Origin: Acidiflorens sp963841945
GTDB lineage: Bacteria > Acidobacteriota > Terriglobia > Terriglobales > Acidobacteriaceae
Reading direction: 5' to 3'
Assembly (NCBI GenBank): GCA_963841945.1
Contig: CAWJFC010000021.1
Span: 334,892-398,891, forward strand
DNA: 64,000 nucleotides
Positions 28,511 through 37,253 of this stretch are shown in pieces. Numbering within the stretch: the stretch's first letter is position 1; every line of letters starts with the position of its first letter. The position numbers and the translations under genes are program-made. Under the pieces are notes generated by a model, which was not told the DNA's origin, ran no database searches, and was given only the letters and a program-made list of their open reading frames with translations.

Positions 28511-28907
28511 ACATACTTGCTAAATCGATTCTAAAGTACTTTTGAAGTTTGTTTCCAGTCCGACTTCCAATCCATGTGCTAGCTGAGAGTTTTTTAATCC
28601 TTCACGATTAGCCCCTCCTTTCTAAAGTTCCCCGGTGCGCGACCGATAACTCAAGTGATTGGATTGAACGCTGGTCGGGTCGTAGTGCGCCGTGACCGGT
28701 GGTCCTGGCAACAACCGCTAGCTGCGCCGGCGTGGCGGCAAACGGTTCCATCGCCTCGTACGACGCCGCCATCGGGCCAGCGATTTGGCGCGATACATCC
28801 GAGCGTCTTCGTCTCCAACCAACCGTCATTCTGGCGCGCAGCGTGCTGACAACAGAACTTATGACAAGAATTTCAGATTCCCTGGGCGACCGGGTACCGG
28901 CACTGGA
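28511..28907. other. Intergenic region before the chemosensory operon
   Basis: About 400 bases. Several short frames on both strands lack any family pattern. The operon promoter and the tRNA-Pro promoter should lie here; I found no confident boxes. Confidence 0.35.
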
Positions 28908-29258
28908 ATGGCGGCGCCCCGATCGGAATCAATCGTGCCGGTAGCACTCGACCAAACCGGAGCCCAGTGCTGCATCCGTTTGGAGGGTGAGGTCGACATC
29001 AGTTCGGCGGCGGAATTGAAGAAGCTTCTCCTCGAGGCATTGGCCTCCGGCAAAGACCTGCGTGTGGACCTCTGCCAGGCCACCGCACTGGACGTCACTG
29101 TTTTGCAGTTGTTGCTGGTGCTGGAACGCGAAACCAAAAGGTCGAAGGTCAACGTTGTCCTGGCAGCCGGGGTGCAAGAAGATTTCTTCCCCCTGCTGGC
29201 GGAAGCAGGTTTTGAGAACTTTCCAATCCCCATCGAACCAAGAACACAGACCGAATGA
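28908..29258 (+). CDS. STAS-domain protein at head of Che operon
   Basis: About 116 residues forming one STAS domain: CIRLEGEVDISSAAELKKLLLEAL, DLRVDLCQATALDVTVLQLLLVL, then NVVLAAGVQEDFFPLLAEAGF. In anti-anti-sigma proteins the residue after the conserved Asp is a phospho-Ser/Thr; here the segment is LDVTVLQ, leaving a Thr as the only candidate. The stop overlaps the cheA start by four bases (ATGA), so translation is coupled. The start is the ATG at 28908; a longer open frame upstream looks non-coding. Probably a signalling input or adaptor to CheA. Confidence 0.8.
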   Translation: MAAPRSESIVPVALDQTGAQCCIRLEGEVDISSAAELKKLLLEALASGKDLRVDLCQATALDVTVLQLLLVLERETKRSKVNVVLAAGVQEDFFPLLAEAGFENFPIPIEPRTQTE

Positions 29259-31393
29259 TCGACAAGTACAAGCAGGCGTTCCAGGAAGAAGCGCGCGAGA
29301 TTCTCGTTGAATTGGAGGCTGCGCTGCTGGCGCTCAACGAGAGTCGCGGAGACACCGAGTTGGTGGGACGAGCCTTTCGTGCTCTGCACACCATTAAGGG
29401 CTCCGGGGCGATGTTCGGCTTCGACCAGCTGGCCGCATTTACCCATAATCTCGAAAACGCCTTCGACGAGGTGCGCAACGGGCGGCTGGCCATTACCTCG
29501 GAACTCATTGACCTATCCCTGCGCGCGCTCGACCAGATCAAGACGATGTTGGAGGACAGCGACGGTCGAGGGAGCGACGAGACCACCGCCCATGAGATTC
29601 TCGCCAAGCTGCGGGTGCTTACCGGAAAAGAACAGAAAGAGGAAAAAGAGGAGAAAGCGGAAAAGCAATCTCCGCCCGCCGAAGTGGCGGCCACTGCCGT
29701 TCCCGCTCCTCCCCCCGCCGAGCACGCCTGGCATATTCACTTCTTTCCCGGTCCCGATCTGCTGCGCACTGGCGCCAATCCACTTTTGCTCTTGCGGGAA
29801 TTGAAGCAGATGGGCAGCCTTCAGGTCTCGGTCGATACGGCCGTCCTTCCGCCCCTGGCCGACCTCGATCCCGAGCGCTGCTATATCGGCTGGGACATGG
29901 TGCTGACGACCGCCGCCGCGCGGCCGGCGATTTCCGATGTCTTCATTTTTGTCGAAGGTGCGTGCGAGCTGTCAATCGAACCGGGGATGGTCCCCGCCTC
30001 CGCGTTCGTCGCCCCGGACCCTTCCCTTGCCGAATCTTCCGTCGGCAGTTCTTCAGTCAACAGTTCGGTGGCCGGCGGGTCTTCGCCGGATGCTTCTTCG
30101 GGCGCGGTGGCCACGGCAGCCGAGGCCGCCAAACCAAAATACCCGTCCTATGGTCGCCGCTCCTATGACACTCCGGACAATGCGTCGAGCATTCGCGTTC
30201 CAGCCGACAAGCTGGACCTCCTGGTCAATCTGGTCGGCGAGTTGGTGACGGTGCAGGCCCGGCTGGCAGAACTCGCCGCCCGCCGCGAAGATCCCGATGT
30301 GAGCGCCGTGTCGGAGGAGATCGACCGGCTGACCTCGGCGCTGCGCGAGAACTCGATGAACATCCGCATGCTCCCCATCCGCGGCACCTTCGAGCGCTTC
30401 CGCCGGCTGGTGCATGACCTGGCGCGCGATCTTCACAAAGAGGTCGAGTTCACGATCGAAGGCGCCGAAACGGAATTGGATAAGACCGTGATCGATCAGC
30501 TGGGCGATCCGCTGCTTCATCTCATCCGCAACAGCATGGACCATGGCATCGAGCTGCCGGAAAAACGGACGGTGGCCGGCAAACGTTCGACTGCCACCCT
30601 CCACCTTTCCGCCCGGCATTCGGGAGCGAACGTGCTGATTTGCGTGGCCGATGATGGGGCTGGAATCGACGCCCAGGCGGTTCGCGACCGCGCCGTGGAG
30701 AGAGGGCTGGTCGCTCCCGAGGCTCAACTGACCGAGTCGGAGATCTTCTCCCTGATTCTGTCGCCTGGTTTTTCAACCGCCAAGCAGGTTACGGATGTGT
30801 CGGGCCGCGGGGTCGGGATGGATGTGGTGCGGCGCAATATCGAGGCGCTTCGCGGAGCCATCGATATCGCCAGCCAGCCGGGCGCGGGCACCAACGTCAC
30901 CCTGCGGCTGCCCCTTACCCTGGCGATCATCGACGGACTGCTGGTGCGAGTGGGCCATGCCTATTTCGTATTGCCGTTGGCCGCCACCCTGGAATGTATC
31001 GAGTTGACCCCGCAGGATATCGAGAGAGCCAATGGCAAGCACGTCGCCAATGTGCGCGGCGAGATTATTCCCTACATCCGCCTCCGGGAATATTTCGGAA
31101 TCAAGACCGAGCGGCCGGAGCGCGAGCAGATCATGATCGCCGAGACCGACCATGGCCGCTACGGTTTCGTGGTCGATCAAGTGCTCGGCGATCATCAGAC
31201 GGTGATCAAGAATCTCGGGCGCTTCTATCGCCACGTCGCCATCGTGTCGGGCGCCACCATTCTCGGCAACGGAAGTGTGGCCTTGATTCTGGACCCGCAT
31301 CGGCTCGCGCAGGAAGCCATCCGGACAATGTCGATCCATCCTCGAAACGACCGTCGGAGTTCGCATGCCGCGGCGCGGACTGTTGCTGTTTAA
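29255..31393 (+). CDS. cheA: Chemotaxis histidine kinase CheA
   Basis: 712 residues. Hpt domain with phospho-acceptor H45 (FRALHTIKGSGAMFGF), an acidic Lys/Glu/Pro linker (about 125-155), a short central domain that does not closely match P2 (about 155-260), dimerisation domain (VPADKLDLLVNLVGELVTVQARL), HATPase_c (HLIRNSMDHGIELPE, DDGAGID, SGRGVGMDVVRRNIEALRG) and a C-terminal CheW-like domain (LRLPLTLAIIDGLLVRVG...). No CheC/FliM-related gene is nearby; output goes presumably to the CheY at 40.1 kb. Coupled to the STAS gene. Confidence 0.95.
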   Translation: MIDKYKQAFQEEAREILVELEAALLALNESRGDTELVGRAFRALHTIKGSGAMFGFDQLAAFTHNLENAFDEVRNGRLAITSELIDLSLRALDQIKTMLEDSDGRGSDETTAHEILAKLRVLTGKEQKEEKEEKAEKQSPPAEVAATAVPAPPPAEHAWHIHFFPGPDLLRTGANPLLLLRELKQMGSLQVSVDTAVLPPLADLDPERCYIGWDMVLTTAAARPAISDVFIFVEGACELSIEPGMVPASAFVAPDPSLAESSVGSSSVNSSVAGGSSPDASSGAVATAAEAAKPKYPSYGRRSYDTPDNASSIRVPADKLDLLVNLVGELVTVQARLAELAARREDPDVSAVSEEIDRLTSALRENSMNIRMLPIRGTFERFRRLVHDLARDLHKEVEFTIEGAETELDKTVIDQLGDPLLHLIRNSMDHGIELPEKRTVAGKRSTATLHLSARHSGANVLICVADDGAGIDAQAVRDRAVERGLVAPEAQLTESEIFSLILSPGFSTAKQVTDVSGRGVGMDVVRRNIEALRGAIDIASQPGAGTNVTLRLPLTLAIIDGLLVRVGHAYFVLPLAATLECIELTPQDIERANGKHVANVRGEIIPYIRLREYFGIKTERPEREQIMIAETDHGRYGFVVDQVLGDHQTVIKNLGRFYRHVAIVSGATILGNGSVALILDPHRLAQEAIRTMSIHPRNDRRSSHAAARTVAV

Positions 31394-31404
31394 AGGGGAG
31401 CCGA

Positions 31405-31455
31405 TAAAGACAGATAGGCAGAAAGACGAAAGACAGAAAGACGGAAAGATAGAGG
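31405..31455. repeat. Purine-rich short-period repeat
   Basis: The cheA-MCP gap holds an imperfect array of AGACAGAAAGAC/AGACGAAAGAC units with a period of about 8 bases. No coding content is seen in the 234-base gap. Confidence 0.55.
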
Positions 31456-31627
31456 GAAGCCAGATCCGCCAGGAAGATTTGGCCCCCACACCCGGTGGTC
31501 GGAGGTTCTTCGGCCGGGGCAGGGCGAGAGACTTCACAGACGGCGAACCATGACCTTTTGTACTGAGTAGGTTCAGGGATTCAGACGATTGAAAAGATAG
31601 AGAAAAATCTTAAATAAGGAATTCAAC

Positions 31628-34600
31628 ATGAAGACGGCGCAAAAGGAAAAGAAAAGTGACCGATCCGCGGCGGTCGGCCTGGCACAGATGCAGTCCATGA
31701 TGGACAGCCTGCCCGTTAACGTGATGGTGGCTGACCTGGATTGCAAGATTCAGTATCTCAATGCTGCCTCGGTTCGAACCCTGCAGACACTGGAGAAATA
31801 CCTGCCAGTCAATGCGTCGCAGATGGTCGGCCAGTCGATCGACATCTTCCTGAAGGATCCGTCCCAGCAGCGGAGGCTCCTGGCCAGTGACAAGGACCTG
31901 CCGTACACGGCGCTGATTCAGTTGGGCCCGGAGCAGCTCAGCCTGGCGGCGAGCGCGGTCTATGACACGAACCGGGAATACTGCGGCGCCATGCTGACCT
32001 GGGAAGTGGTGACCGAAAAACTCCTCACGGAAGCCGCCAACATCGACTATGCGGGCCAGATCACGGCCCTTGGCAAATCGCAGCCGGTGATCGAGTACAC
32101 CATGGATGGAGTCGTGATCACGGCCAACGAGAACTTCCTCAAGACGGCGGGGTGTTCGCTCGCCGAGATCAAGGGCAAACACCACAGCCTGTTCGTGGAC
32201 GAGGCCTGCCGGCGGAGCCCGGAATACCGCGAATTCTGGGCCCGGCTGAACCGGGGTGAAGCCCAGGTTGGCGAGTTCCAGCGCATCATCAATGGCCGGG
32301 AGCTGTGGCTGCAGGCGTCCTACAACCCGATCGCGGACGGCGCCGGCAAACTCTGCAAAGTGGTCAACTACGCGAGCGACATCACCGCCCAGAAGAAGGC
32401 GATCAACGGCATGATGGCCGACCTCGCGGCGCTTTTGAAAGAAGTGGTGGAGGGCAAGCTCTCGACCCGCGCCGATCTCAGCAAGCACCAGGGGGAGTAT
32501 GCCCGGATCGTGCAGGGAGTGAACGATACGCTGGACGCGGTCATTGGGCCGCTCATGGCGATGCAATCCGATGTTGCCATGTTGTCGCATGCGGCCGTCG
32601 AGGGTCAGCTCAACGCGCGAGCTGACGTCAGCCAGCACAAATTCATTTACGCGGAGATCGTGCGTGGTGTGAACCAGATGCTGGACGCGATCCTGCTGCC
32701 GATCGGCGAGGGCAATCGCATTCTGGCCCAGATCTCGACCGGCAAAGTCGACGAACTGATCGCGCAGACCTACAAGGGCGACCACGAAAAGATGAAGCAG
32801 GCGGTCAACAACATTGCCATCGTGGTGCAGAACTTGCAAAAAGAAATGGCCCGGCTCACCGAGGCTTCCAAGGACGGACAGCTTTCCGACCGCGGCCAAC
32901 CGGAGCAGTTCCAGGGATCGTACGCGGAGATCGTGCGCGGCGTGAACCAGATGCTGGACGCGATCCTGCTGCCGATCGGAGAAGGCAACCGCATCCTGGC
33001 CCAGGTCTCGACCGGCAAGATCGACGAACTGATCGCCCAGACCTACAAGGGCGATCACGAAAAGATGAAGCAGGCGGTCAACAACGTGGCGTTGGTGGTG
33101 CAGAGCCTGCAAAAGGAAATGGCGCGGCTCACCGACGCTTCGAAGGAAGGGCAACTTTCCGACCGCGGCAAGCCGGAGCAGTTCCAGGGAGCGTATGCCG
33201 AGATCGTGCGCGGCGTGAATCAGATGTTGGACGCGATCCTGCTGCCGATCGGGGAAGGCAACCGCGTCCTGGCCCAGATCTCGACTGGCAAAATCGACGA
33301 ACTGATTGCCCAGACCTACAAGGGCGATCACGAGAAGATGAAGCAGGCGATCAATAACATCGCCATCGTGCTGCAAGGCTTGCAAAAGGAAATGGCGCGG
33401 CTCACCGACGCTTCGAAGGAAGGGCAGCTTTCCGATCGCGGCAAGCCGGAGCAGTTCCAGGGTGCCTATGCCGAGATCGTGCGCGGGGTTAACACCATGC
33501 TCGATGCGATCCTGCTGCCGATTGGGGAAGGGAACCGCATTCTCACCCAGGTCTCGAACGGCAAGATCGACGAACTGATTGCCCAGACCTACAAGGGCGA
33601 TCACGAGAAGATGAAGCAGGCCATCAACAACATCGCCATCGTCCTGCAAGGCTTGCAAAAGGAAATGGCGCGGCTCACCGACGCTTCGAAGGAAGGGCAG
33701 CTTTCCGATCGCGGCAAACCCGAGCAGTTCCAGGGAGCGTATGCGGAGATCGTGCGCGGGGTTAACACCATGCTGGATGCGATCCTGCTTCCGATCGGCG
33801 AGGGCAACCGCATCTTGGCTCAGATCTCCGCCGGCAAAATCGACGAACTGATTGCCCAGACCTACAAGGGCGATCACGAGAAGATGAAGCAGGCGATCAA
33901 CAACATCGCAGTGGTACTACAGAGCTTGCAAAAAGAACTTGCCCGCCTCACCGACGCTTCCAATGCCGGGCAGCTTGCGGAGCGCGGAAAGCACGATCAG
34001 TTCCGGGGCGCTTATTCCGATATCGTGCGCGGCGTGAACTCCATCCTCGAAGCGGTGATTACTCCCTTGAACTTTACCGCTGGCTACATCGACCGGATCA
34101 GTAAAGGGGACATTCCGCCGCAGATCACGGACACCTACCACGGCGACTTCAACAACATCAAGAACAACCTGAACACGCTCATCGTCGCCATGAACGAAAT
34201 CACCAAAGCGGCCGAAGAGATCGCCAGCGGCAATCTCGCGGTCAACGTTCGCGAACGTTCTCCGCAGGACAAGCTGATGCAGGCCCTCAGTTCGATGGTA
34301 GGCGGGCTGACCCAGATTGTCTCCGACATTCGCGGCATTGCCGGCGAAGTGGCCTCGGCCAGCCAGGCCATCAGCACGACATCGGTCGAGGTGTCGAAAG
34401 GAGCGAGCGCCCAGGCGGCATCGGCCGAGGAAGCCTCCTCGTCGATGGAGGAGATGGTCTCCAACATCAAGCAAAACGCCGATAGCGCGCAGCAGACCGA
34501 CAAGATCGCCAACAAGTCGGCGGTCGACGCGCAGGAGAGCGGCAAGTCGGTGCTGGAGGCGGTGTCGGCCATGAAGGAGATTGCCAGCAAGATCTCCATC

Positions 34601-35230
34601 ATCGAAGAGATCGCCCGGCAGACCAACCTGCTGGCCTTGAATGCGGCCATCGAAGCGGCGCGCGCCGGCGAACACGGGAAGGGCTTCGCAGTGGTCGCGG
34701 CGGAGGTCAGGAAGCTCGCCGAACGCAGCCAGAAAGCGGCGGGCGAGATCAATCAGCTCTCCGGCACCACCGTTAAAGTCTCGGAGAAAGCGGGCGAAAT
34801 GCTCGCCAAACTGGTGCCCGACATCCAGAAGACGGCCGAACTTGTGCAGGAGATCACGGCCGCCAGCAAGGAGCAGGACACGGGCGCCGAGCAGATCAAC
34901 CAGGCCCTGCAGCAACTGGAAAAAGTGATTCAGCAGAATGCGTCGGCATCCGAGGAGATGGCCTCGACCACCGAGGAACTGACCGGCCAATCCGATCAGT
35001 TAGTCAGCGCGCTCGCCTTCTTCAAGACCGGCAACGAGGACCGCAGCACCACCGTCCGGATTCCGGTCTCGACGCCCGTCAAACATGCCGAGCCGGCCGC
35101 TGCCAGGTCCCCCAGGCCGGGCGGCCATGCGGCGCCGGCGGGCAAGAAAGCGATGGCGGCCAAGGCGGGCGTCAGTCTCAACCTCAACGACAAGGGTGAC
35201 GACCTGGACAAGGAATTCGAGCGGTTCTGA
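31628..35230 (+). CDS. Cytoplasmic poly-HAMP methyl-accepting chemotaxis protein
   Basis: 1200 residues with no membrane helix. Two PAS-like domains (about 15-130 and 150-260, VIEYTMDGVVITANENFLK) precede a long HAMP region and a C-terminal MCP signalling domain. The hairpin tip is EIARQTNLLALNAAIEAARAGEHGKGFAVVAAEVRKLAERS (split here: tip near residue 1000). Residues 341-795 are five near-identical 91-residue units, each fitting a HAMP pair (YAEIVRGVNQMLDAILLPI...DELIAQTYKGDHEKMKQA). No CheR-tethering pentapeptide is seen at the C-terminus. The ATG follows TAAGGAATTCAAC. It is the obvious CheA/CheW receptor of this operon, sensing inside the cell. Confidence 0.93.
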   Translation: MKTAQKEKKSDRSAAVGLAQMQSMMDSLPVNVMVADLDCKIQYLNAASVRTLQTLEKYLPVNASQMVGQSIDIFLKDPSQQRRLLASDKDLPYTALIQLGPEQLSLAASAVYDTNREYCGAMLTWEVVTEKLLTEAANIDYAGQITALGKSQPVIEYTMDGVVITANENFLKTAGCSLAEIKGKHHSLFVDEACRRSPEYREFWARLNRGEAQVGEFQRIINGRELWLQASYNPIADGAGKLCKVVNYASDITAQKKAINGMMADLAALLKEVVEGKLSTRADLSKHQGEYARIVQGVNDTLDAVIGPLMAMQSDVAMLSHAAVEGQLNARADVSQHKFIYAEIVRGVNQMLDAILLPIGEGNRILAQISTGKVDELIAQTYKGDHEKMKQAVNNIAIVVQNLQKEMARLTEASKDGQLSDRGQPEQFQGSYAEIVRGVNQMLDAILLPIGEGNRILAQVSTGKIDELIAQTYKGDHEKMKQAVNNVALVVQSLQKEMARLTDASKEGQLSDRGKPEQFQGAYAEIVRGVNQMLDAILLPIGEGNRVLAQISTGKIDELIAQTYKGDHEKMKQAINNIAIVLQGLQKEMARLTDASKEGQLSDRGKPEQFQGAYAEIVRGVNTMLDAILLPIGEGNRILTQVSNGKIDELIAQTYKGDHEKMKQAINNIAIVLQGLQKEMARLTDASKEGQLSDRGKPEQFQGAYAEIVRGVNTMLDAILLPIGEGNRILAQISAGKIDELIAQTYKGDHEKMKQAINNIAVVLQSLQKELARLTDASNAGQLAERGKHDQFRGAYSDIVRGVNSILEAVITPLNFTAGYIDRISKGDIPPQITDTYHGDFNNIKNNLNTLIVAMNEITKAAEEIASGNLAVNVRERSPQDKLMQALSSMVGGLTQIVSDIRGIAGEVASASQAISTTSVEVSKGASAQAASAEEASSSMEEMVSNIKQNADSAQQTDKIANKSAVDAQESGKSVLEAVSAMKEIASKISIIEEIARQTNLLALNAAIEAARAGEHGKGFAVVAAEVRKLAERSQKAAGEINQLSGTTVKVSEKAGEMLAKLVPDIQKTAELVQEITAASKEQDTGAEQINQALQQLEKVIQQNASASEEMASTTEELTGQSDQLVSALAFFKTGNEDRSTTVRIPVSTPVKHAEPAAARSPRPGGHAAPAGKKAMAAKAGVSLNLNDKGDDLDKEFERF
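32648..34012 (+). repeat. Five 273-bp tandem repeats (HAMP pairs)
   Basis: Units begin at 32648, 32921, 33194, 33467 and 33740, each exactly 273 bp, with a diverged sixth start at 34013. Nucleotide identity is high, including long identical tracts between units 3 and 4, so recent duplication or gene conversion is likely. The exact period keeps the reading frame. Confidence 0.95.
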
Positions 35231-35292
35231 GGGCGGCGGGCACCCCCGCCGAGGGCCGATGCGGCCACCAATCAACCGGAAAGGATTTGCGT

Positions 35293-35823
35293 ATGAGTGT
35301 TGCCGAAATCACCGAAACCCGGCAGTACCTCACCTTCAAGTTAGGCAACGAGGTCTTCGCCACCGATGTTGCCAAGGTCAGGGAAGTCCTCGACTTCACC
35401 ACCATTACGGAGATTCCGCGCACGCCGGACTTCATGAGTGGAGTGATCAACCTGCGCGGCAGCGTGGTCCCGGTGGTGGACTTGCGGCTGTGTTTCGAGA
35501 TGTCAAAAACCGAGAAGACCCGGAACACCTGCATCGTGGTCGTCGAAGTTTTACTGGATAACGTGGCCACCGTGATCGGCGCGCTCGCCGATTCAGTGGA
35601 AGAGGTTATCGATCTGGAGCCTGACCAGATCCAGCCTGCGCCCAAAATCGGCACCCAGATCCGGACTGACTTCATCAAGGGCATGGGCCGGCGGGAGACC
35701 CAGTTCATCATGATTCTCGACATCGATCGCGTGTTTTCCGCTGAAGAGTTGACGGCCGTGCGCGGGGTGGACACGGGAAAACCGGGCGCCGAGGCGGCCG
35801 ACGCGCAAAGGAGCAGTGCGTGA
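35293..35823 (+). CDS. cheW: Chemotaxis adaptor CheW
   Basis: Couples receptors to CheA. The CheW fold is clear: QYLTFKLGNEVFATDVAKVREVLDF, ITEIPRTPDFMSGVINLRGSVVPVVDLRLCF, and DSVEEVIDLEPDQIQPAPKIG. The ATG at 35293 follows AAAGGA by seven bases and is preferred over the TTG at 35287. The C-terminal 25 residues (after FSAEELTAV) are an Ala/Gly-rich extension. It lies 62 bases after the MCP gene. Confidence 0.95.
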   Translation: MSVAEITETRQYLTFKLGNEVFATDVAKVREVLDFTTITEIPRTPDFMSGVINLRGSVVPVVDLRLCFEMSKTEKTRNTCIVVVEVLLDNVATVIGALADSVEEVIDLEPDQIQPAPKIGTQIRTDFIKGMGRRETQFIMILDIDRVFSAEELTAVRGVDTGKPGAEAADAQRSSA

Positions 35824-35841
35824 GTCTCGCGCCTTCACGCC

Positions 35842-36690
35842 ATGAGTTCCCACGAAGAGAACCTCTCCAATGCCGATTACAGCCGCCTTCGCAAGCTGAT
35901 TTCCGCCGAGTCGGGCATCAATCTCAGCCCGGATAAGAAGATGATGCTGGAGCTGCGCATCCGTCGGCGCCTGCGCGGCCTGAATCTGAACACCTACTCC
36001 GAGTACTGCGAGTACCTCTTTGACGGCCGGAACCACCGCGATGAGATTGTCCAGCTGCTCGACGTAGTGACCACCAACAAGACCGATTTCTTTCGGGAGC
36101 CCGATCACTTTGACTATCTGGCCAACCGCGCCGTCCCCGATATGGTGGCGCGCAATGCCAGCGGACGACCCTTATTGGTGTGGAGCGCAGGCTGCTCGAG
36201 CGGCGAAGAGCCCTACACCCTGGCCATGGTTCTGAGCGAATGCTTGCCCGCCGGCCTGCGCTTTCGAGTGCTGGCCACCGATATCTCCACCACCGTGCTG
36301 ACCAAGGCCAGCCGCGGAGTCTTCAAACGCGAAGTGGTCGCCCCCGTGCCCGAGGAGCTGCGAGAGAAGTATTTCATGCGCAGCCGCGAGCCTGGCTCCG
36401 ACCTCATGCGGGTTGTTCCCGAGTTGCGGAAGCTGGTGGAATTCCGCCGTTTGAATTTCATGGATACCGACTTTGGGCTTTCCGACAGGGCGGATGCGAT
36501 CTTCTGCCGCAACGTGATCATTTATTTCGATCGCCCCACCCAGGAGCAGATTCTGCAAAAGCTGACCCGGCAACTGGTGCCCAGTGGATATCTCTTCATG
36601 GGCCACTCCGAAAGTCTGCACGGGATGGATCTGGCGCTGACTCCCGTGGCGGCCGCTCTCTACAGGAAGAACAGCGATGCTGGAACTTAG
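35842..36690 (+). CDS. cheR: Chemoreceptor methyltransferase CheR
   Basis: Methylates receptor glutamates using S-adenosylmethionine. The N-terminal helical domain (about 10-75) is followed by the methyltransferase fold: TTNKTDFFREPDHF, the SAM loop WSAGCSSGEEPYTLAM, ATDISTTVLTKASRGVF, and DAIFCRNVIIYFDRPTQ. The end overlaps cheD by 14 bases. No TPR extension, so a classical CheR. Confidence 0.95.
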   Translation: MSSHEENLSNADYSRLRKLISAESGINLSPDKKMMLELRIRRRLRGLNLNTYSEYCEYLFDGRNHRDEIVQLLDVVTTNKTDFFREPDHFDYLANRAVPDMVARNASGRPLLVWSAGCSSGEEPYTLAMVLSECLPAGLRFRVLATDISTTVLTKASRGVFKREVVAPVPEELREKYFMRSREPGSDLMRVVPELRKLVEFRRLNFMDTDFGLSDRADAIFCRNVIIYFDRPTQEQILQKLTRQLVPSGYLFMGHSESLHGMDLALTPVAAALYRKNSDAGT

Positions 36691-37210
36691 AGGCAAACTC
36701 CCCGAGATCTACCTGCTGCCGGGGGAATTGCATCTCGCCCGCGAACCGGCCGTGATCCGCACCATTCTCGGTTCCTGTGTGGGAATCACATTTTGGAGCG
36801 CCACCCTTGGCATTGGAGCCTTGTGCCATTCCCTCTTGCCCAGGCGCCCGGGGAGTTCACCGGCCGGCGTAAAGCGCGAACAGGGGCACCGCTACGTGGA
36901 TTTCGCCATCCGCGACCTGGCCCAGCAGTTTGACCGGCTGGGCGCCCGTCGCGAGGACGTGCAAGTCAAACTGTTTGGCGGCGCCGATGTACTGGCCGTA
37001 AAAAACCACAGCAAGCCCACCATCGGAAGACTGAACTGTGAGGCTGCGATCGAGATTGTGAAGGCGGAAGGTCTTATCGTGGCCGCCTCCAGCCTGGGTG
37101 GCAATGCAGGCTTGAACATCCGGTTCAATACCCGCACCGGAGAGGTGCTCCTGCGCCGCCTGGCCCCGGTGGTGTTCGAGGACGTCATGGACGAATACGA
37201 CGAATTGTGA
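36677..37210 (+). CDS. cheD: Receptor glutamine deamidase CheD
   Basis: Deamidates receptor Gln to Glu. C34 (LGSCVGITFW) and H51 (LCHSLLP) sit 17 residues apart as in characterised CheD; the downstream VKLFGGADVL and GGNAGLNIRFNTRTGEVLLRR are family blocks. 177 residues. The start lies inside the cheR 3' end. CheC, its usual partner, is not present in the window. Confidence 0.93.
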   Translation: MLELRGKLPEIYLLPGELHLAREPAVIRTILGSCVGITFWSATLGIGALCHSLLPRRPGSSPAGVKREQGHRYVDFAIRDLAQQFDRLGARREDVQVKLFGGADVLAVKNHSKPTIGRLNCEAAIEIVKAEGLIVAASSLGGNAGLNIRFNTRTGEVLLRRLAPVVFEDVMDEYDEL

Positions 37211-37253
37211 TGGACGAAGACTTAGACCGGCAAGTTGAGCGGGGAAGGACTCT

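Noticed and set aside
28608..28829. Small gene in the gap before the Che operon
   Set aside because: No ribosome site, no composition or family support, and several overlapping frames are equally open.
31610..33877. A 755-codon open frame antisense to the poly-HAMP receptor
   Set aside because: It exists because the 273-bp repeats copy one open antisense frame; the protein has no family pattern and the plus-strand frame has PAS, HAMP and MCP signatures.
32648..34012. CRISPR array
   Set aside because: The units are 273 bp, coding, contiguous and without spacers.
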